Shown one piece after another: positions 31,951 to 39,988 of a DNA stretch of 64,000 nucleotides; positions within the stretch are counted from its first letter, which is position 1; the number at the start of each line of letters is the position of its first letter. The stretch is from assembly GCF_015694525.1 (NCBI RefSeq), contig NZ_JADQDM010000001.1, positions 806,001-870,000 on the forward strand, written 5' to 3'. Below the pieces are notes generated by a model that searched no databases, was not told the DNA's origin, and saw only the letters and a list, made by a program, of their open reading frames with translations. This DNA comes from Hymenobacter ruricola. GTDB taxonomy: Bacteria > Bacteroidota > Bacteroidia > Cytophagales > Hymenobacteraceae. A program made the position numbers and the translations under genes.

Positions 31951-34215
31951 ATGGCTTTTCTTTTCCGGCAATTGACAGCGCTGCGGCGCAGGGCGGGCGG
32001 CGGGGTTTCCGTTTTTCCCAGGTGCTACTTGTGGCTGTTGGCCGCCGCGTGGCTGCTGGCCCTGCCCGCCCGGGCCACCCCGCCGCCCCCGCCCGACACG
32101 CTGAGCATAGCCCGCCTGCCCGCCGGCGGCCGGCTGCTGGCCCCGGGCTGGCGCTACCACGCCGGCGACAACCCCGCCTGGGCCCGGCCCGACTTCGACG
32201 CCTCGGCCTGGGAAACCTTCGACCCCCGCCAGCCCCTGGCCAAACTGCCCCCGCGCCTGCGCACCGGCATGGGCTGGGTGCGGCTGCGCTTTCGGCCCGC
32301 CGACAGCCTGCGGGCGCGGGCCCTGCGGCTGCAGGTGCTGGGCTACGGGGCCTGGGAAGTGTACCTCAACGGGCGCCTGGTGCAGCGCTCGGGCACCGTG
32401 CGGCCCAACCCCAGCCAGGTGCCCGCCCCCGAGCAGCTGCCGGCCATTGAGGTGCCCGCGGGCGGCCCGGCCACCCAGGTGCTGGCCATCCGCTTCGCGC
32501 CCTGGCAGTCGGGGCTGCTGCGGCTGGGCACCGGCAACGGCAACACCGCCCGTACCCTGCTGCAGGTGCGCCTGCGCGCCGAGGCCCAGGTGCGGCAGCA
32601 GGCCGCCGGGCAGGTAGTGGCCGCGCTGGTCAGCAGCGCCGCCGCCGCCGTGTTCGGGCTGCTCACCCTGCTGCACCTGGCCTTTTTTCGGTACTACCCG
32701 CGGCAGCGGGCCAACCTCTACTTCGCCTTTTTCTCGCTGGCGCTGGCCCTGAGCGGCCTGACGGCCGTGGTGCAGTGGGGGGTGGCCTTTCCGCCGCTGG
32801 CGGTGGCGGTGCTTTTGCCGTTTAGCCAAACGCTGTTGTTTGCGGTGGGCTACGTGTGGGCCGTGCGGGCGCTCTATGCCCTCTTCGGCTTTCGCCCCGG
32901 CTGGGTATATAAGGGCCTGTGGGGCGGGGTGGGGGCGCTGCTGGTGCTGGGCCTGAGCGGGGCCACGTACCTGGGCAACGTGCTGGCGCTGCTTATCCTC
33001 GTCACCATTATTGAGCTGGTGCGCCTGACGGTGCGGGCGCTGCGCCAGCGCCAGCGCGGCGCCTGGATTGTGGGAGCGGGCTTTGCCGTGATTCTCCTGG
33101 TCATTGTGGTGCTCACCCTGTCGGCGTTGGTCAGCCAGCTGCTGCGGGTGCCCAACCCCCTGCAGGCGCTATCGAGCGGCAACTGGGCGGTGGGCCTGCT
33201 GTTTGAGCTCTCGCCCGCGCTGGGCATCTCGCTGTTTCTGGCCCGCGAGTTTGCCCTCGACAGCCAGCTGCTGCAAGTGAAGCTGGCCGAAGTGGAGCGC
33301 CTCTCGGCCCAAACCCTGGCCCAGGAGCAGGAAAAGCAGGCCCTGCTGGCCGCCCAAAACGAAACCCTGGAGCAGCAGGTGCAGCAGCGCACCAGCGAGC
33401 TGCAACGCTCCCTCACGGACCTGCGCGCCACTCAGGCCCAGCTCATTCAGAAGGAAAAGATGGCCAGTCTGGGCGAGCTCACGGCCGGCATTGCCCACGA
33501 AATTCAGAACCCCCTGAACTTCGTGAACAACTTCGCGGAAGTGAGCGCCGAGCTGATGGCCGAGCTGGAAGAAGCCCAGGCCGCCCACGACGCGGAAGAA
33601 GTAACGGCCCTGGCGGCCGATGTGCGCCAGAACCTGGGCAAAATCACGGAGCACGGCCGCCGGGCGGCGGCCATTGTGCGCGGCATGCTGGAGCATTCGC
33701 GCCAGAGCACCGGCGAGCGGGCCCCCACCGACCTCAACGCCCTTTGCGACGAGTACCTGCGCCTGGCCTACCAGGGCCTGCGCGCCAAGGAAAAGACTTT
33801 CAACGCCACGCTCCAGACCGATTTTGCCCCCGGCCTGCCGCCGGTGCAGGCCGTGGCCGGCGACCTGGGCCGGGTGCTGCTCAACCTGTTCGGCAACGCC
33901 TTCTACGCCGTGCAAAAGCGCCAGCAAACCGGCGAGCCCGGCTACGCGCCCACCGTGACGGTGAGCACGCAGCACACGGAGGGCCGGGTCGAAATCCGGG
34001 TGACGGACAACGGCACGGGCATCCCCGCCGGCGTGCTGGGAAAAATCTTCCAGCCCTTTTTCACCACCAAGCCCACCGGCGAGGGCACCGGCCTGGGCCT
34101 CTCGCTGAGCCACGACATCATTGCCCAGGGCCACGGCGGCACGCTGGCGGTGGAAAGCCGCGAGGGCGAGGGCACCACTTTTTGCGTGGGCTTGCCGCTG
34201 GGCGCCGGGGCGTAG
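31951..34215 (+). CDS. Membrane sensor histidine kinase with 7-helix region
   Basis: A 754-residue kinase. A signal/first membrane segment (LWLLAAAWLLALPARA) is followed by a beta-sandwich extracellular domain (PGWRYHAGDNPAWARPDF, GYGAWEVYLNGRLVQ). A block of about seven membrane helices follows (residues about 215-430), as in 7TMR-DISM proteins, then a coiled coil (LEQQVQQRTSELQRSL) and a HisKA domain with phosphoacceptor H516 in GIAHEIQNPLNFV. The HATPase domain has NLFGNAFYAV, VTDNGTGIP and GTGLGLSLSHDI. No response regulator is adjacent, so it is an orphan here. Ligand unknown; the extracellular fold suggests a carbohydrate-like ligand. Confidence 0.88.
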   Translation: MAFLFRQLTALRRRAGGGVSVFPRCYLWLLAAAWLLALPARATPPPPPDTLSIARLPAGGRLLAPGWRYHAGDNPAWARPDFDASAWETFDPRQPLAKLPPRLRTGMGWVRLRFRPADSLRARALRLQVLGYGAWEVYLNGRLVQRSGTVRPNPSQVPAPEQLPAIEVPAGGPATQVLAIRFAPWQSGLLRLGTGNGNTARTLLQVRLRAEAQVRQQAAGQVVAALVSSAAAAVFGLLTLLHLAFFRYYPRQRANLYFAFFSLALALSGLTAVVQWGVAFPPLAVAVLLPFSQTLLFAVGYVWAVRALYALFGFRPGWVYKGLWGGVGALLVLGLSGATYLGNVLALLILVTIIELVRLTVRALRQRQRGAWIVGAGFAVILLVIVVLTLSALVSQLLRVPNPLQALSSGNWAVGLLFELSPALGISLFLAREFALDSQLLQVKLAEVERLSAQTLAQEQEKQALLAAQNETLEQQVQQRTSELQRSLTDLRATQAQLIQKEKMASLGELTAGIAHEIQNPLNFVNNFAEVSAELMAELEEAQAAHDAEEVTALAADVRQNLGKITEHGRRAAAIVRGMLEHSRQSTGERAPTDLNALCDEYLRLAYQGLRAKEKTFNATLQTDFAPGLPPVQAVAGDLGRVLLNLFGNAFYAVQKRQQTGEPGYAPTVTVSTQHTEGRVEIRVTDNGTGIPAGVLGKIFQPFFTTKPTGEGTGLGLSLSHDIIAQGHGGTLAVESREGEGTTFCVGLPLGAGA

Positions 34216-34288
34216 CCGGGGCCGCCGCGCCTTTGGCGGGCCGGCGCATGGGGCTGCACCCGCGCCCGGAGGCGTTTTCACCACCCGT

Positions 34289-35482
34289 TTACAAATACGA
34301 CAGCCACCAATAAGTGTGGGTCTGCTTGAAGCGCTGGTACCAGCGGCAGGGCCCGTACATCAGCAGCACCACCGTGGCCCACACCAGGTAGGCCCGCCCC
34401 AGGCTGGGCGCGTAGCCGGCGGGCCAGTCCTTGACGTTGGCGAACGCCAGATTTATTGCCTTGCCAAAGGCCAGCGTGGTCCACACCCAGGCCGCGAAGC
34501 TGAGCAGCGCAAAGTGCCCGATGTAGTAGAAAAACGGCACTTGCCCAAACGTGCGCAGCACCCGCACCAGCCCGCCGGTGGCGGTTTCGGCCCCGCTGAG
34601 CAGCAGCAGCGCCACGCCCAGCGTGAGGCTCACAAACAGCAGCGACGGCGGCGATTTCGTGACGTTGAGAAACGACAGGGCCGTGTGCAGCCCGCCCTGC
34701 GGCTGCGGGCTCCAGGGGGAGGGGTCGCCGTACCAGTTGGTGGCCCGCAGCACCACAAACAGCACCAGCAGCCCGGCCCCGGCCCAGCGCAGGCGGCGGT
34801 TGCGCTCGGGCAGCGGCAGCCGGAACCACGGCCCCAGCACGTAGCCGGCCAGCAGCACCCCCAGCCACGGCCCCAGCGAATAGCCCACCAGCACGGGCGT
34901 GCCCAGCACGGGCAGCACAAACGGCCCGTTGTGCAGCAGTGCCCACCCGGCATTGGCGGCCGTGACGGGGGCAATGTTGGGCAGCAGGTTGTGGCCAACA
35001 ATGATGAGCAGCGCGAGGCCCGCCAGCAGCCCGCGCGGCAGCCAGCGCAGGCCCGCCAGCAGCACCAGCCCGGCCCCGATGACGTAGATGACCAGCAGCA
35101 AAATCAGGTCGTGGCTCCAGCTGAGGATGAAGGTGAGCAGCACCACTTCGAGCAGGATGAGCCACAGCCCCCGCGTGAGCAGGAAACGGCTGACGGCCGC
35201 CCCGTCCTGCCGCTTCTGCTCGTACAAATACACGCTGCAGCCCGACAAAAACACGAATGTGGGCGCGCAGAAGTGCGTGACCCAGCGCGTGAAAAACAGC
35301 AGCGCCGGGGCGTGCGCCACGTCTTCCGGCCGCACAGGGAAAGGGCTCCAGAAGTCGCGGGTGTGGTCGAGGGCCATGATGACCATGACCAGGCCCCGCA
35401 CCACGTCGAGGGCCTGCACGCGGGGCGTGGCGGCGCGGGGGAGGCCGGCAGCTGGCGTGGCAACGGGCGAAATCGGAGACAT
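34289..35482 (-). CDS. DUF1624/HGSNAT-like multi-pass membrane protein
   Basis: A 397-residue polytopic protein with about ten membrane helices. The N-terminal RVQALDVVRGLVMVIMALDHTRDFW carries the conserved Arg-Gly and Asp-His of the DUF1624/acyltransferase-3-like superfamily, related to heparan-alpha-glucosaminide N-acetyltransferase. FVFLSGCSVYLYE and FGQVPFFYYIGHFALL fit the same family. It probably transfers an acyl group across the membrane, but the acceptor is unknown. A second, different member (NagX-like) is at 60133. The start at 35482 is chosen near the first hydrophobic segment; a longer N-terminus to 35557 is possible. It is convergent with the histidine kinase. Confidence 0.8.
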   Translation of the reverse strand: MSPISPVATPAAGLPRAATPRVQALDVVRGLVMVIMALDHTRDFWSPFPVRPEDVAHAPALLFFTRWVTHFCAPTFVFLSGCSVYLYEQKRQDGAAVSRFLLTRGLWLILLEVVLLTFILSWSHDLILLLVIYVIGAGLVLLAGLRWLPRGLLAGLALLIIVGHNLLPNIAPVTAANAGWALLHNGPFVLPVLGTPVLVGYSLGPWLGVLLAGYVLGPWFRLPLPERNRRLRWAGAGLLVLFVVLRATNWYGDPSPWSPQPQGGLHTALSFLNVTKSPPSLLFVSLTLGVALLLLSGAETATGGLVRVLRTFGQVPFFYYIGHFALLSFAAWVWTTLAFGKAINLAFANVKDWPAGYAPSLGRAYLVWATVVLLMYGPCRWYQRFKQTHTYWWLSYL

Positions 35483-35539
35483 TGGCGGGTGGGTGGGGAA
35501 AGTGGCGGAAGTAGTTGAGCGGGCGAGTGTTCGCCAAAG

Positions 35540-35568
35540 ATGGTAGGTAGCGCGCACTCACCTACCAT
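35540..35568. promoter_or_regulatory. Inverted repeat in a divergent intergenic region
   Basis: ATGGTAGGT and ACCTACCAT are perfect 9-bp arms 11 bases apart, between the divergent starts at 35482 and 35746. It could be an operator or a small hairpin. No T-run follows. Confidence 0.4.
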
Positions 35569-35745
35569 GCGTTCTGTGCTTTCGAGCCGAGAATTCTTCA
35601 ACTCCGGGTTCGGCAACCTTTAAGAGGCACGGAAGCAAGGCTGAGCAACTGGGACCCTTTGCCTGGGGCAGCCGGTGGCAGCCGCGTTGCTTTATCCCGG
35701 CCGGGCGCCGTCATTTGCGGGCCCACCCCGTTCGCTTGCTGCATC

Positions 35746-36861
35746 ATGCCCGGCACCACCATCCAAGCCATCAGTATCTACAAGCTGCTTGTGCCGCTGC
35801 GCGAGCCGTTTGTCATCTCCCTGGGCCCGCTGCTGGCGGTGCAAAACGTGGTGGTCGTCATTCGCACCCGGGACGGCCATACCGGCTACGGCGAGTGCAG
35901 TCCCTTCCTCACCATCAACGGCGAGAGCGTGGACACCTGCTTCCTCGTGGGCCAGTACTTCGCGCCCGCCCTCCGGGGCCGCGACGCCCTGGACCTGTCC
36001 GGCGCCCTGGCCGAGCTGGACCGCATCATCTACGGCAACAGCAGCATCAAAAGCGCCTTCGACGTGGCCCTGCACGACATTGCGGCCCAGCACGCGGGCC
36101 TGCCGATGTACGAATTCCTGGGCGGGCACAACCGCAAAACCCTGCACACCGACATGACCGTGAGCCTCGGTCCCGCCGAAAAAATGCAGGCCGACGCCGT
36201 GCGCTTTCAGCAGGAAGGCTTTCCCGCCATCAAGGTGAAGCTGGGCGACACCTTGGAAAATGACGTGGCCCGCATCCGGGCCATTCGGGCGGGCATCGGC
36301 CCGGCCCACCCGCTGCGCATCGACGCCAACCAGGGCTGGAAAACCGCCGACACCGCCGTTGCCGTGCTGCAGGCACTGGCCGAATTCAACATCGAACACT
36401 GCGAAGAGCCCATTCTGCGCCAGCACTTCATGGATTTGAGCCGCGTTTCGGCCGCCTCGCCCATCCCCATCATGGCCGATGAAAGCTGCGGCGACGAGCA
36501 CGACGCCGCCCGGCTCATTCGGCTGCAGGCCTGCCGCATGCTCAACATCAAGCTGGGCAAGTCGTCGGGCTTCCACCGGGCCCGGAAAATTGCGCAGCTC
36601 GGCCAGGCCGCCGGCCTCACCCTGCAAGTGGGCGGCTTCCTCGAATCGCGCCTGGGCATGACGGCCGCCGCCCACCTCGCCCTCACCAACGACGCCATCC
36701 GGCACTGCGATTTCGACACACCGCTCATGTTCAGCGAAGACCCCGTGCTGGGTGGCATCCGCTACCGGCCCGGCGGCGTGGTGGAAGTGCCCACCGTGCC
36801 CGGGCTGGGCGCCACCATCGACGAAGCCTTCCTGCGGCGCGCCGAGCAGGTGCATTTCTGA
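35746..36861 (+). CDS. Enolase-superfamily dipeptide (L-Ala-D/L-Glu type) epimerase
   Basis: A 371-residue cytoplasmic enzyme of the muconate-lactonising subgroup. The predicted catalytic bases are K165 of the KxK motif (IKVKLG) and K269 (LNIKLG). The magnesium ligands are D193 (RIDANQGW), E220 (HCEEP) and D245 (MADESC). KSAFDVALHDI and YGECSPF fit dipeptide epimerases, which invert the second residue of L-Ala-D-Glu from peptidoglycan, though related enzymes use other dipeptides. Its stop overlaps the ATG of a serine-hydrolase gene (TGATG), so the two are translationally coupled and may act on the same peptide pool. Confidence 0.88.
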   Translation: MPGTTIQAISIYKLLVPLREPFVISLGPLLAVQNVVVVIRTRDGHTGYGECSPFLTINGESVDTCFLVGQYFAPALRGRDALDLSGALAELDRIIYGNSSIKSAFDVALHDIAAQHAGLPMYEFLGGHNRKTLHTDMTVSLGPAEKMQADAVRFQQEGFPAIKVKLGDTLENDVARIRAIRAGIGPAHPLRIDANQGWKTADTAVAVLQALAEFNIEHCEEPILRQHFMDLSRVSAASPIPIMADESCGDEHDAARLIRLQACRMLNIKLGKSSGFHRARKIAQLGQAAGLTLQVGGFLESRLGMTAAAHLALTNDAIRHCDFDTPLMFSEDPVLGGIRYRPGGVVEVPTVPGLGATIDEAFLRRAEQVHF

Positions 36862-38099
36862 TGAACAGGCTGGTGTGCCAAATGAGGCTCCTGCTGGGCC
36901 TGCTGATGCTGCCCGCCGGCCCGGCCGCTGCTCAACTGCTTCCGAACCCCCTGCGCCAGGTGCTGCGCCACGACACCGTGGGCCTCAGCCGCGTGCTGGC
37001 CCACCCCGAGACGTACCGGCTGCAGATTCTTTACACCCGGGTGCGGCGCGATGCGGCCGGGCAGCCGCATTTCCGCCGCTACGGCTACCAGATGCGGCCC
37101 CACAACTATTTCTACCCGGCCAGCGCCGTGAAGCTGGCCGCCGCGGCCCTGGCCCTGGAAAAGCTCCGGCGCTTATCGGCCCAAATCCCCGGCCTCACGC
37201 CCGATTCGCCCATGCTCACGGACTCGGCCTTTGCCGGGCAAACGCGGGCGCGCCGCGACAGCAGCAGCGCCAGCGGCCGCCCCACGCTGGCCAACTACGT
37301 GCGCAAAGCCCTTCTGGTGAGCGACAACAACGCCTTCAACCGACTCTATGAGTTTGTGGGGCCGGCCGAGCTGAACGCCGGCCTGGCCCGTTTGGGCCTG
37401 CGCCACAGCCGCCTGCAACACCGCCTTGCCGTGGGCGACCAGGAGCCCGGCAGCCGCCACTCCAACCCGGTGGCCTTCTACGCCGACACCGCCGCCACGC
37501 AACTGCTTTACCAGCAGCCCGCCGGCTACTTCGCCGGCCCCTGGCCCCGGCTACAGCTGCGCGGCGAGCAGATAGGGCAAGCCCACGTGCAGGGCCCGGA
37601 GGCGGTGCCAGGCCCGTTGGATTTCAGCCAGAAAAATGCCTTCTCGCTGCCCGACTTGCAGCGCCTGCTGCGCGCCGTGCTTTTTCCGGAGACGTTCCCG
37701 GCGAGCCAGCGCCTGCAGCTTGCCCCCGAGGATGTGGCCCTGTTGCGCGAGGCGCTGTCGTGGCCGCCCCGCGCCAGCCGGCACCCGCGCTACGACGCCG
37801 CGCATTACCCCGACACCTACGCCAAGTTCCTGCTGGGTGGTGGAGGGCTCGCGCCGCTGCCCGCCGGCGTGCGGGTGTTCAATAAAATAGGCCAGGCCTA
37901 CGGCTTTCTCATCGACAACGCCTACGTGGAGGACCCGGAAAACCGCGTTGAATTCCTGCTCAGCGCGGTGCTTTACGTGAATGCCGACGGCGTGCTGAAC
38001 GACGACAAGTACGAGTACGACACCGTGGGCCTGCCGTTTCTGCGCGACCTGGGCCGGCGGGTGTACGAGGCGGAGCTGCGCCGGAAAGGGCAGCCGTGA
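36861..38099 (+). CDS. Secreted class A beta-lactamase-like serine hydrolase
   Basis: A 412-residue exported protein (signal LLLGLLMLPAGPAAAQ) of the penicillin-binding/beta-lactamase fold. The SxxK motif is S88-A-V-K91 in YPASAVKLAA, the SDN motif S154-D155-N156, and the third position is FNKIGQ rather than the usual KTG. It is longer than true class A enzymes (about 290 residues), with an extra segment between SDN and the third motif. Together with the atypical third motif this suggests a peptidase or esterase rather than an antibiotic-degrading enzyme. It is coupled to the dipeptide epimerase upstream. Met8 is an alternative start. Confidence 0.8.
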   Translation: MNRLVCQMRLLLGLLMLPAGPAAAQLLPNPLRQVLRHDTVGLSRVLAHPETYRLQILYTRVRRDAAGQPHFRRYGYQMRPHNYFYPASAVKLAAAALALEKLRRLSAQIPGLTPDSPMLTDSAFAGQTRARRDSSSASGRPTLANYVRKALLVSDNNAFNRLYEFVGPAELNAGLARLGLRHSRLQHRLAVGDQEPGSRHSNPVAFYADTAATQLLYQQPAGYFAGPWPRLQLRGEQIGQAHVQGPEAVPGPLDFSQKNAFSLPDLQRLLRAVLFPETFPASQRLQLAPEDVALLREALSWPPRASRHPRYDAAHYPDTYAKFLLGGGGLAPLPAGVRVFNKIGQAYGFLIDNAYVEDPENRVEFLLSAVLYVNADGVLNDDKYEYDTVGLPFLRDLGRRVYEAELRRKGQP

Positions 38100-38113
38100 C
38101 CGGGGATTGGGGA

Positions 38114-38527
38114 CTACAAAAACCGCGCTTTCAGCGCCGGGGTGGGCAGCATGCAGCTTTCTTCGCGCCCAAACCAGCGGTAGCGGTGCCGGGCCACGAA
38201 GCGGTAGGCGGCGTCGCGCAGGGCACGGGGCAGCAGCTCGGCCACGGCGGCCAGGCGCCAGGCGCCGCCCAGGCCGTGGGCAATGCGCAGCACCGCGCTG
38301 GAATGCGAATACAGGCGCCCCTGGCGCAGCAGCAGCACCGATTCGGGGGCGGCAGCCGGAATGGCCTGGCCTTGGGCAGCCAGCAGGGCCTGGCCGGCTT
38401 CGCTTTGCAGGGCCGCGAAGCGGTAGCGCCCGGCCGCGTCGTGCCGGATGACGAACTGCACGAAGCCGTTGCAGAGGTTGCACACGCCGTCGAAGAAAAT
38501 GGTGTCGGGAGCGGCGGGGGAGGGCAT
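38114..38527 (-). CDS. DCC-family thiol-disulfide oxidoreductase (DUF393)
   Basis: A 137-residue protein with the DCC signature FFDGVCNLCNGFV: Asp-Gly-x-Cys-x-x-Cys in a thioredoxin-like fold. Later conserved segments are RFAALQSEAGQAL, SSAVLRIAHGLGG and YRWFGREESCMLP with a further Cys. The redox partner is not known for most members. DCC domains are often fused or adjacent to HTTM membrane proteins in other bacteria, and an HTTM protein is encoded 1.5 kb to the right. The gene is convergent with the beta-lactamase-like gene and divergent from the Ser/Gly-rich lipoprotein at 38709. Confidence 0.9.
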   Translation of the reverse strand: MPSPAAPDTIFFDGVCNLCNGFVQFVIRHDAAGRYRFAALQSEAGQALLAAQGQAIPAAAPESVLLLRQGRLYSHSSAVLRIAHGLGGAWRLAAVAELLPRALRDAAYRFVARHRYRWFGREESCMLPTPALKARFL

Positions 38528-38617
38528 GGAAAAGGGGAAAGCAGCGCCGATGTTAACGAACCCGCCGGCCGGGAGGTTGGTGCAAGGCGACGAATACGAA
38601 GTGGCCGCGGGCGCAAC

Positions 38618-38684
38618 TCCGTATTTGTTTCAAAGAAAATACGGATTTATTCGTCGGTTGGGGCTTTGGCGTTGGTCGTATAGC
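38618..38684 (+). promoter_or_regulatory. Upstream motifs of the first Ser/Gly/Thr-rich gene
   Basis: A hairpin TCCGTATTT/AAATACGGA (38618-38645) contains TACGGATTTATTCG. TCGTATAGC follows at 38676-38684, 24 bases before ATG 38709. Both TACGGATwwAT and TCGTATAGC recur before the third Ser/Gly/Thr-rich gene (41569 and 41594). Confidence 0.4.
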
Positions 38685-38708
38685 TAACCATACCAACCTC
38701 TTATTGTC

Positions 38709-39203
38709 ATGTTTACGAAAAAAATTATTTCCCCTCTCGCCGCGCTGGCCCTCAGCACTGCCCTGCTCGGGGCCTGCCAATCCAAAACCTCGGACGAAAG
38801 TTCTACCTCGACCAGCTCCGACACCAGCACGATGAGCAGCGACTCCTCGGCTAGCGGCAGCGGCTCGGGCAGCATGAGCGGCTCGGGCACGGGCTCGGAA
38901 GGCGGCATGGGCGGCTCGGGCAGCGCCGGCGATACGAGCCCGACCAGCGGCTCTACCAGCGGCACGGGCGGCAGCATGAGCACGTCGGGCAGCACCAGCG
39001 GCAGCACCGGCGGCGACATGGGCTCCACCAGCGGCAGCACTTCGGGTTCGATGGGTAGCACCAGCGGCTCAACCGGCGGCATGAGCACCAGCGGTTCGAC
39101 GGGTGGCTCGACCGGCGGCATGAGCACTTCCGGCTCCACGGGCGGCGCGGGCGGCTCTACCAGCGGCTCGGGCTCCACGGGCGGCACCACCGGCAGTCAC
39201 TAA
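38709..39203 (+). CDS. Ser/Gly/Thr-rich lipoprotein, low complexity (1 of 3)
   Basis: A 164-residue protein with a lipoprotein signal (LSTALLGACQ, lipid Cys about 23). After about 20 residues of Ser/Thr/Asp it is built only of short units such as GSTSGSTGG, SGSMGS and STSG, with hardly any other residue type and no predicted fold. The DNA shows matching short tandem units (ACCAGCGGC and similar). Similar sequences are at 39279 and 41652. With its many Ser and Thr it would be a good target for O-linked modification. Function unknown; a cell-surface coat, spacer or substrate for the HTTM/DCC proteins is speculation. Confidence 0.75.
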   Translation: MFTKKIISPLAALALSTALLGACQSKTSDESSTSTSSDTSTMSSDSSASGSGSGSMSGSGTGSEGGMGGSGSAGDTSPTSGSTSGTGGSMSTSGSTSGSTGGDMGSTSGSTSGSMGSTSGSTGGMSTSGSTGGSTGGMSTSGSTGGAGGSTSGSGSTGGTTGSH

Positions 39204-39245
39204 GTTTTTCGCAGGCCAATGCGCCCGGCGCGTTGGCTTGTTCTC

Positions 39246-39262
39246 TTTCCTTCCTTTCCACC
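39246..39262 (+). repeat. TTCCTTCCTTTCCAC leader repeat, copy 1
   Basis: The 15-mer TTCCTTCCTTTCCAC lies 17 bases before ATG 39279. It recurs at about 41623-41637 before ATG 41652 and at about 41959-41973 after that gene. Confidence 0.6.
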
Positions 39263-39278
39263 CTCAGCGCATAGAGTT

Positions 39279-39875
39279 ATGAAAAAGCACCTTTCCTGGC
39301 CGTCCTGGGCCGTTGCTCTGGGAGTTTCGGCCTTAGTCCTCGACATGGGCCTGACGGCGCACAGCCAGTCGCCGGCCACTTCTTTCCAGTCGTCGTTGGC
39401 CGCGCTCGACTACCAGGGCACCACGGGCGGCTCGACCACGGGCGGCTCGGGTAGCACCAGCGGCAGCACGTCGGGCTCAGGTTCCATGTCTACTTCGGGC
39501 AGCACCAGCGGCTCGCGGGGCATGAGCACTTCGGGCTCCACCAGCGGCAGCGGCCGCAGCACCAGCGGCTCTACCAGCGGTTCGGGCAGCATGAGCACGT
39601 CGGGCTCGATGGGCTCGACCAGCGGCAGTACGTCGGGTAGCATGGGCTCGACCAGTGGTAGCACCAGCGGCACCACTTCGGGTTCGCGGCGCGCGGGCGG
39701 CAGTACCTCCGGCCGCATGAGCGGCAGTACGTCGGGCTCCACCGGCGGTACCACGTCGGGCCGCAGCAGCGGCTCTACCAGCGGCAGTTCCACCAGTGGC
39801 CGTTCTACCAGCGGTTCCGGCTCCACCACGGGCATGAGCACTTCGGGCAGCACCAGCGGCTCCACCACGCGATAG
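39279..39875 (+). CDS. Ser/Gly/Thr-rich secreted protein, low complexity (2 of 3)
   Basis: A 198-residue protein starting MKKHLSWPSWAVALGVSALVL, with a signal peptide (cleavage near AHSQ) but no lipobox, so it is probably soluble or cell-surface. Residues 35-55 are ordinary (TSFQSSLAALDYQG). The rest is units like GSTSGSTSGS, STSGSMGS and a few Arg-containing variants (GSRRAGGS, SGRSSGS). It has no cysteine and almost no acidic residue after the signal. It lies between the lipoprotein at 38709 and the HTTM gene at 39989, all on the plus strand and close together. Confidence 0.75.
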   Translation: MKKHLSWPSWAVALGVSALVLDMGLTAHSQSPATSFQSSLAALDYQGTTGGSTTGGSGSTSGSTSGSGSMSTSGSTSGSRGMSTSGSTSGSGRSTSGSTSGSGSMSTSGSMGSTSGSTSGSMGSTSGSTSGTTSGSRRAGGSTSGRMSGSTSGSTGGTTSGRSSGSTSGSSTSGRSTSGSGSTTGMSTSGSTSGSTTR

Positions 39876-39908
39876 GAAACCAAATTCCTAAGGCTTAGAT
39901 TTTTTTCG

Positions 39909-39954
39909 CAAGGCGAAAGGGCGCGTCGTTCCGTATGACAGCCTTTTCGCCTTG
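39909..39954 (+). terminator. Hairpin before the HTTM gene
   Basis: CAAGGCGAAA and TTTCGCCTTG form a 10-bp stem with a 26-base loop, followed by TTGATTTTC. It may be a weak terminator or attenuator between 39875 and 39989. Confidence 0.45.
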
Positions 39955-39988
39955 TTGATTTTCTTCCCGGCGCTCGCCGGTTCATTTT

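Noticed and set aside
36861..38099. Calling the serine hydrolase an antibiotic-resistance beta-lactamase
   Set aside because: The protein is much longer than class A enzymes, the third motif is not KTG, and it is coupled to an epimerase.
38684..39985. Pro/Glu/Leu/Val-rich minus-strand frames (PLVEPEVL repeats) across the Ser/Gly/Thr-rich genes
   Set aside because: They are the complement of the GSTS codon repeats. They have no signal peptide or start context, while the plus strand has proper signals.
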